5,122 nucleotides of DNA from contig CADCOX010000070.1 in assembly GCA_902803195.1 (NCBI GenBank), positions 1 to 5,122 on the forward strand. Reading direction: 5' to 3'. The notes beneath the pieces are model-generated. The model was not told the origin of the DNA. It saw nothing but the letters and a program-made list of their open reading frames with translations, and made no database searches. Source of the DNA: an uncultured Bacteroidales bacterium. Its GTDB lineage: Bacteria; Bacteroidota; Bacteroidia; Bacteroidales; Bacteroidaceae. Positions 5,122-5,122 of this stretch are shown one piece after another (within the stretch, counting starts at the first letter, position 1; every line of letters starts with the position of its first letter). Position numbers and translations under genes: made by a program.

Positions 5122-5122
5122 G

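Overview
The window looks like chromosomal DNA from a Bacteroidota bacterium, most likely Prevotella-like. The evidence is the TAnnTTTG type of -7 promoter element, start codons without strong Shine-Dalgarno sequences, GTGAAAAATGAAAA-type intergenic repeats, and the gene content. The genus is inference; the phylum-level call rests mainly on the promoter style.

Layout from left to right. (1) The 3' part of a deoxyribose-phosphate aldolase gene (deoC, + strand) enters from the left edge and stops at 565. (2) A stretch of about 1.1 kb (566-1664) has no convincing gene. It holds a purine-rich GTGAAAA repeat cluster, a pyrimidine-rich counterpart in opposite orientation, a terminator-like hairpin at 845-890, an exact 22-bp-period tandem array (about 1298-1503) whose units carry the palindrome CGTATATACG, another hairpin, and an orphan + strand promoter-like site. 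(3) A secreted protein of 579 residues with two tandem alpha/beta-hydrolase (esterase-like) domains lies on the - strand, 3404 down to 1665. (4) A divergent promoter region of about 200 bp (3405-3601) follows. (5) On the + strand, a 50-codon single-span membrane protein gene (3602-3754) overlaps by ATGA the start of a MenA-type prenyltransferase gene (3751-4713). (6) The right end has a strong hairpin whose T-tract lies on the - strand (4746-4774), a 120-bp repeat-bounded hairpin-rich segment (4800-4918), and the last 33 codons of a - strand membrane protein that resembles the C-terminus of bile acid:sodium symporter (BASS) family transporters.

The genes do not form one pathway. deoC belongs to deoxynucleoside catabolism. 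The hydrolase is an exported, probably periplasmic esterase, perhaps for carbohydrate esters. MenA makes demethylmenaquinone at the membrane. The small membrane protein is the only gene clearly linked to another, through the overlapping stop and start with menA. menA and the BASS-like gene converge on the 4746-4774 terminator; deoC and the hydrolase converge on the long non-coding stretch.

Most worth a second look: the 50-residue protein coupled to menA; an in-frame copy of the intergenic GTGAAAA repeat family inside menA; the 22-bp palindromic array; and the altered nucleophile-elbow motif in the N-terminal domain of the double hydrolase. I found no convincing evidence of a defence system, integron, CRISPR array or complete transposon.
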